The notes beneath the pieces were generated by a model that saw nothing but the letters and a program-made list of their open reading frames with translations, had not been told where the DNA came from and searched no databases. Both the position numbers and the translations under genes were made by a program. A stretch of DNA of 64,000 bases from JAMXLO01 sp963776505 (lineage in GTDB: Bacteria; Pseudomonadota; Alphaproteobacteria; Acetobacterales; Acetobacteraceae). Shown here in pieces: positions 60,021 to 64,000 of the stretch. The stretch is from the NCBI GenBank assembly GCA_963776505.1, contig CAVZNH010000067.1, forward strand, positions 62,001-126,000. The letters run 5' to 3'. How positions within the stretch are numbered: the first letter of the stretch is position 1; every line of letters starts with the position of its first letter.

Positions 60021-60716
60021 TAGCTCTCCTAAGGGTCGGATCGAGACACTAACTCGATCGCGCGGGAAGGGATCGCTCGGAACTAACCGGCTGGCGTCGC
60101 ACGGGATCGGCGCCGGCCCCGGCGCTCACTCAAGCAAAGCCCGCCGCTACCGGGGCCTTCGCTCCTCAGGGAAGACAGGATTTGAACGTGCGACCCCCCG
60201 GCCGGGGGGAGGCGCCCGCCGGTTCCGGTCCGCTTGTGCGTCGTCGGGCCAGTTCGCCATGGAAGCGATGGGCCGGCCGTCGGATGTCGGGGGTGTTACC
60301 GAAGTACGGGCCGTTGCGAAACAGGCTGAAGTCGACGGTCGGCCCGTCGTCAACGGGCCCGGCTACGCAAACGCGCCTAGCCGCGGGTCCGAGATCCGTC
60401 GGCATCCCAGCCCGTGGAGACCGCGCGAAGCAGGAAAGCCTCACCGCCGACCGGGACCTAGCCGTCACGCACACAGCGATCCTGACGTTCTCGGCTATTG
60501 ATGCGCGCGCGAGAACGAACGAGCAATTCCGCAAGCCGCGCTTCGGAGGGAAGTCGGCGCCACGGCCAAGATGCTCGTCGTGGATCCAAAGCAGGTCCAG
60601 ATCCTTCCGGCCCAGTGAGCCCGCCGCCGCGCTGCCGCTTGACGTCTGAGGGGACAGAACCGTGCTCATGGCCCGTTCGCGCGTGAAACTGCAGTCGAAC
60701 TGGTCGACATAGCGGC
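60021..60716. other. About 700 bases without a gene, containing a tRNA fragment
   Basis: The first 30 bases are the leader of the CoA-transferase gene. A tRNA 3'-end-like segment with an adjacent CCCCCCGGCCGGGGGG palindrome lies at 60168-60210. Frames on both strands across the rest are Arg/Pro/Ser-rich and lack domains. I see no terminator for the long minus-strand gene that ends at 60717. Confidence 0.5.
60168..60200 (-). other. tRNA 3'-terminal fragment (possible attachment-site remnant)
   Basis: On the minus strand, gtcgcacgttcaaatcctgt reads as variable arm plus T-arm with the universal TTCAAAT loop, followed by cttccctga as an acceptor strand. One stem position (GCACG instead of GCAGG) is mismatched. 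No matching AGGGAAG 5' strand or D-arm exists upstream, and the sequence in the anticodon position is a palindrome lacking U33. It is therefore a fragment, as left when elements integrate at tRNA 3' ends. Confidence 0.45.
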
Positions 60717-63700
60717 CTATCTGAATGGGGCGATCACGCTGACTCGGCCCGTGCCACCGAATGGATCGGCCGTCACGATCAGTAACGGGAGCCTCAGGGT
60801 CCTCTTGCTGTGCCCCGCGGTTCGGTTCCACTTGATCAGTGACGCCGCCGTTTCCTGCAGGGCAACGCTCTCGTGGAGCGCGTGAGCATTCAGGGTCACC
60901 TGGACGCTGTACGTGCTCCTGCTGAAGGTGATGACGAGCCGCCCGGCTCGCAGCGTCAGTCGATAGCTGGCACCGGCCACCGAGGTCCCTGCCTTCAGCT
61001 GCTTGCGACTGTCGGCGAACCGCAAACCGTGTGGAAGCGTGATCGTCACCGACTTCAACGGTGCGGCGTTGACGCCGGCGTCCACCGTCAAGCGAAGCCG
61101 TGGCCTTTCGACCGCCAAGGCGGCGAGGCTGCCGACGGTCGCGCGTCCTGTCGGCGTTCCCGTTTGCGCGGTGAACTGCGCGACGGAAAGCGGTGTCGTG
61201 GCGGTGATCACGTTCTGCGCTTGCACGGCGGCGCTCGTGACCCCTCCGGAGTCGGCGCCGTGGCTGATGCTCGCTGGAATGATCGCGCGGGCGGCCCAAC
61301 CGCCGATCGGCTCGTGGAAGACGCTGAACGATGCGCACGAGGTAACGTAGTGGCCCTCCCCGCATTGCTGCTCGCCGAGCGCGACCAGCGTCTGACCGTC
61401 GACGAGGACGTTGACCCATCCGGTGCCCGTGCTCAAGCGCGCGGCCGGTTGCAGGGTGCCTGACCATCCCCGGGCGGGCTGGCTGAACACGTAGGCGGTG
61501 TTGACCCCGCCCGCGAAGACGTATCTGCCGCTGATGGCGACCGACGTTCCCGCCCCGCTCAGGGGGCGGGGACCGGGAGCCGCCAGCTTGGCTGTCGGAA
61601 CGATGCGTCCGCTCCAACCAGCCGCCGGCTCGCGGAACAAGAACGCTTCGTAGCGCTCGGCGGTTCTATTCCATCCGCCGATCAAGGCGATCGAGCTCGA
61701 GATGGCCAGTGCGCCCGGCGCCGTCAGATAGCCTGAGGGCAGCTCGAGGCGCGCGCTCTCGTGAATCTGTCCTGCCCAGCCTGACGGCGGCTCGGAGAAG
61801 ACGTAGGCAACACCCTGGCTGTTGCCCGCTGCGAGCACCATCGTCCCGGAGACGGCGACGCTGCTCAGCTGGCCCCCATCAGCCGCCGACAGCTGAGCAG
61901 ACTCAGTCTGTCCGTCGGACCAGCCGCCCGCCGGTTTGGAAAACACGTACACCTTGTTGTCTCCGCTCGCCGCGATCGTCCCAGCCGATATGGCCACGTT
62001 CTCTACCGCTGCGTGATCCGATGATGTGAGCGTGGCCGTCTGCGTCTCGTCAGACCAGGCGCGAGCCGGCTGGGTGAATACGTAGAGGGAGTCCTCGGGG
62101 TAGTAGTCCGTGGTCCCCGGGTACCCCTCCTCGGGCTGAAGTGCCGTTGCGGCCACGGTCCCCTCCGACGCGGCCACGGCGCCGAACACGACGTCGTTTG
62201 GATTGCCTGACGGGCTCAGCGTGGCCGACGCTCCCGCGCTTGCCCAACCCTGCGTCGGCTCGCTGAAGACGAACGCGGCTGCGGGTCCGGCGAGCGGTGG
62301 CTGCGCGGGCGGGGCGGGTGGCGCGGTGAACTTGGCAGTCTCATGAATCGTCCCGGACCAGCCGCCCGGGGGCTCTGAGAACAGGTAGGCCGTGCCGAAG
62401 GAGATAACCGTCTGTCCCGAGATCTGGCCCCCACACAGCACGCTTTCGCCATCAACGCTGATCGGCCCGAGCGTTCCACCGTCTGAGGCGAGCGAGCTTG
62501 GCTGTCTCCTTGATCGTGCCTGACCAGCCTGAGGGCGGCTCGTGGAAGATGTAGACGCCGCCGTTCGTTCCAGACGCGAGCACCGTATGTCCCGAGATCA
62601 CGGGACCCGTGACGCCGCTGCTATCCGAGGCGGTCAGCTTGGCTGCCGGGGTCAGTGTTCCCGTCCAGCCCCCAGCCGGCTCTGTGAATACCGCCACCTG
62701 TCCGGGCCCAGACGGAGCACTCGTCCCGCTCGCGACTGGCAGCGCAACCGTCGAGCTCGACAGGGCGATCGCGGTCGACTGACTCGAGGGCAAGCCGGGG
62801 AACAGTTGGCCGTTCGGGTCTGTCAGCTTGGCCGACTGGGTCGCGTTCTGCCATCCGCCAGAGGGCTCGCTGAACACGTAGGCGGCGGACGGTGCGGAGG
62901 GAAACGGCGGCGCATCGCCACCGACGATCGTCTGGCCTGAGATCGCGACATTCCGACCAAAGTTCAGGGCCCATGGAAGGCCTCCGCTGGTGTACGTGCT
63001 GGGATCGGTGATCGTGAGCTTGGCGGTCTCGTGCACGGGCCCAGCCCAGCCTCCTGCCGGCTCCTGAAACACGTACAGCGCGGACGCGTTCGGTGCACCG
63101 GTAACCAAAGTTGATCCATCGACCGCGATCGAGAAGCCGCCGAAGCCATCCCCAGGCTTGCCGTCGGACGGGCTCAGGGTCGCTGACTCGTGTACTTGCC
63201 CAGACCAGCCACCGGCAGGCTCGTTGAACCCATAAATCTCGCCGTGCGCGCGGCCGTCGTTGGCGCTTGGGCTACCGACGAAGAGGGTGCGGCCAGACAC
63301 CGCGAGGGAGTCGCCGAAGCCGTCGGGCGCACCGTCGGACGCAGTCAGGACGGCAGTCTCGTGTAGTGCGCCTGACCAGCCGCCTGTGGGCTTCGTGAAT
63401 ACGAACACGGCGCCGTGGGCTCTTCCGCTGCCGACGGTGGCAAAGGGCGCACCGGCGAATACGGTATCGCCGGAGACCAGCAGCGACTGGAGTGTCTCAC
63501 TCGTGTCGGTGGCAGCGAGGTGGGCCAGCTGGATCAGCGGATCCACGTCCAGCGGATACACGGCCCCTGCGTCACGCACGCTGATCGTCAGGCTGCGGCC
63601 GGCCAGCCGCATCCACGAGGGCAACACGCGACCCCGGGCGTCGCTCGCGACCAGCCCGCCGTAGCGCACAACGCTTCGGCCGGCGCGGTCACTGAGCAAC

Positions 63701-64000
63701 AGCACATGCCCTTGCTGGACCAGTCGCGGCTCAAGCGCACCCGCGAACCGCACCGTCAACGTCACAGGCCGCCTTGGATCGCCGCGCGGGTGGCGGGCAA
63801 CCCTGAAGCCCTGCTCGATGCCCAGCACTCCCCCGGCGTACCACGCCGTGGCGGCGCCATAGCCAAGGTTGATTCTGCTACCGACCGCGTTGACCCGCGG
63901 CTCGCCAAGCTTGACCTGCGCCCCGCGTCGTCCGAACCCCACAAGTCGCAGCGTCAGGTCACCACCGCGGGCGGCAATGCCGACGGCCGCATTCTTGACG
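60717..64000 (-). CDS. Giant FG-GAP-like repeat protein, 5' end beyond the window (one +1 frameshift)
   Basis: At least 1094 residues, entering at the right edge and ending at TAG 60717. An N-terminal beta region precedes about fifteen repeats of about 60 residues with the core VFSEPxGGWSGTxHETAKL and a strand pair like VAVSGxTVVAGA, an FG-GAP-type beta-propeller pattern. The C-terminal 150 residues form a separate beta domain (SVTITLPHGLRFADSRKQLK). The frame breaks near 62490; dropping one base gives TAKLAASDGGTLGPISVDG. Probably extracellular. Large proteins of this style occur in Actinobacteria and Chloroflexota. Confidence 0.8.

Noticed and set aside
60168..60280. Intact tRNA gene on the minus strand
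   Set aside because: Only T-arm and acceptor 3' strand fit; there is no matching 5' acceptor strand, no D-arm, and the anticodon region is a palindrome without U33.
60166..61617. 483-aa minus-strand frame
   Set aside because: Runs out of frame over the C-terminal part of the FG-GAP-like gene; its Arg/Gln-rich translation and ending FKSCLP come from the tRNA-like fragment.

Overview
The window is high-GC DNA with two unlike parts. Positions 1 to about 52.8 kb are densely coding and look alphaproteobacterial, most like Rhodospirillales/Acetobacteraceae. The reasons are the ruvCAB-ybgC-tolQRAB-pal-cpoB-tilS-ftsH order, the dnaQ-coaE-aroE and secB/Tim44-like neighbourhood, and a flagellar block with DUF6468, MotE, CheY and CheZ. 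From about 53.2 kb to the end the proteins change character: secreted SCPS-x-SLC repeats, FG-GAP-like repeats with EPxGGWSG units, a pentapeptide-repeat protein and a CoA-transferase. This part resembles Thermoleophilia/Solirubrobacterales-type Actinobacteria and is much less densely coding. The change falls in a 425-base stretch without a convincing gene, so a chimeric contig is the simplest explanation; horizontal transfer is the alternative.

Layout of the left part: a degenerate response regulator; a 33-aa peptide gene with its own promoter upstream of a DUF6065 gene; a YeiH-type membrane protein; a SARP-like BTAD regulator; an orphan polar amino-acid ABC ATPase; a LutA-like Fe-S protein beside an orphan DNA methyltransferase; a Tim44-like protein, secB, dnaQ, coaE and aroE; a UgpBAEC-like transporter operon with an inositol-monophosphatase-family enzyme, a class III CoA-transferase and a MaoC hydratase; a GH15 glucoamylase; yebC-ruvCAB; ybgC-tolQRAB-pal-cpoB (cell-envelope constriction and outer-membrane tethering); tilS, ftsH, glmM; divergent flagellar operons flgF-G-A-H and fliL-fliM-DUF6468-motE-cheY-cheZ-TPR protein; speD-speE (spermidine synthesis), an enoyl-CoA hydratase, a LysR regulator and a fused four-domain ABC exporter.

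Layout of the right part: a 592-aa secreted protein; a group II intron with a textbook domain V and almost no reverse-transcriptase ORF; a pentapeptide-repeat protein; about 1.3 kb of mostly non-coding DNA with two diverged copies of a roughly 110-bp element; a small conserved-looking ORF; an acetyl-CoA hydrolase/transferase; a tRNA 3'-end fragment; and a very long FG-GAP-like protein that runs off the right edge.

A technical signal runs through both parts. At least 18 single-base +1 frameshifts interrupt otherwise well-conserved genes, including housekeeping ones (tilS, dnaQ, speD). Nearly all need removal of one base, often next to an identical base. This is most simply explained by insertion errors in an unpolished long-read assembly, so frameshifted genes are annotated here as single genes spanning the break.
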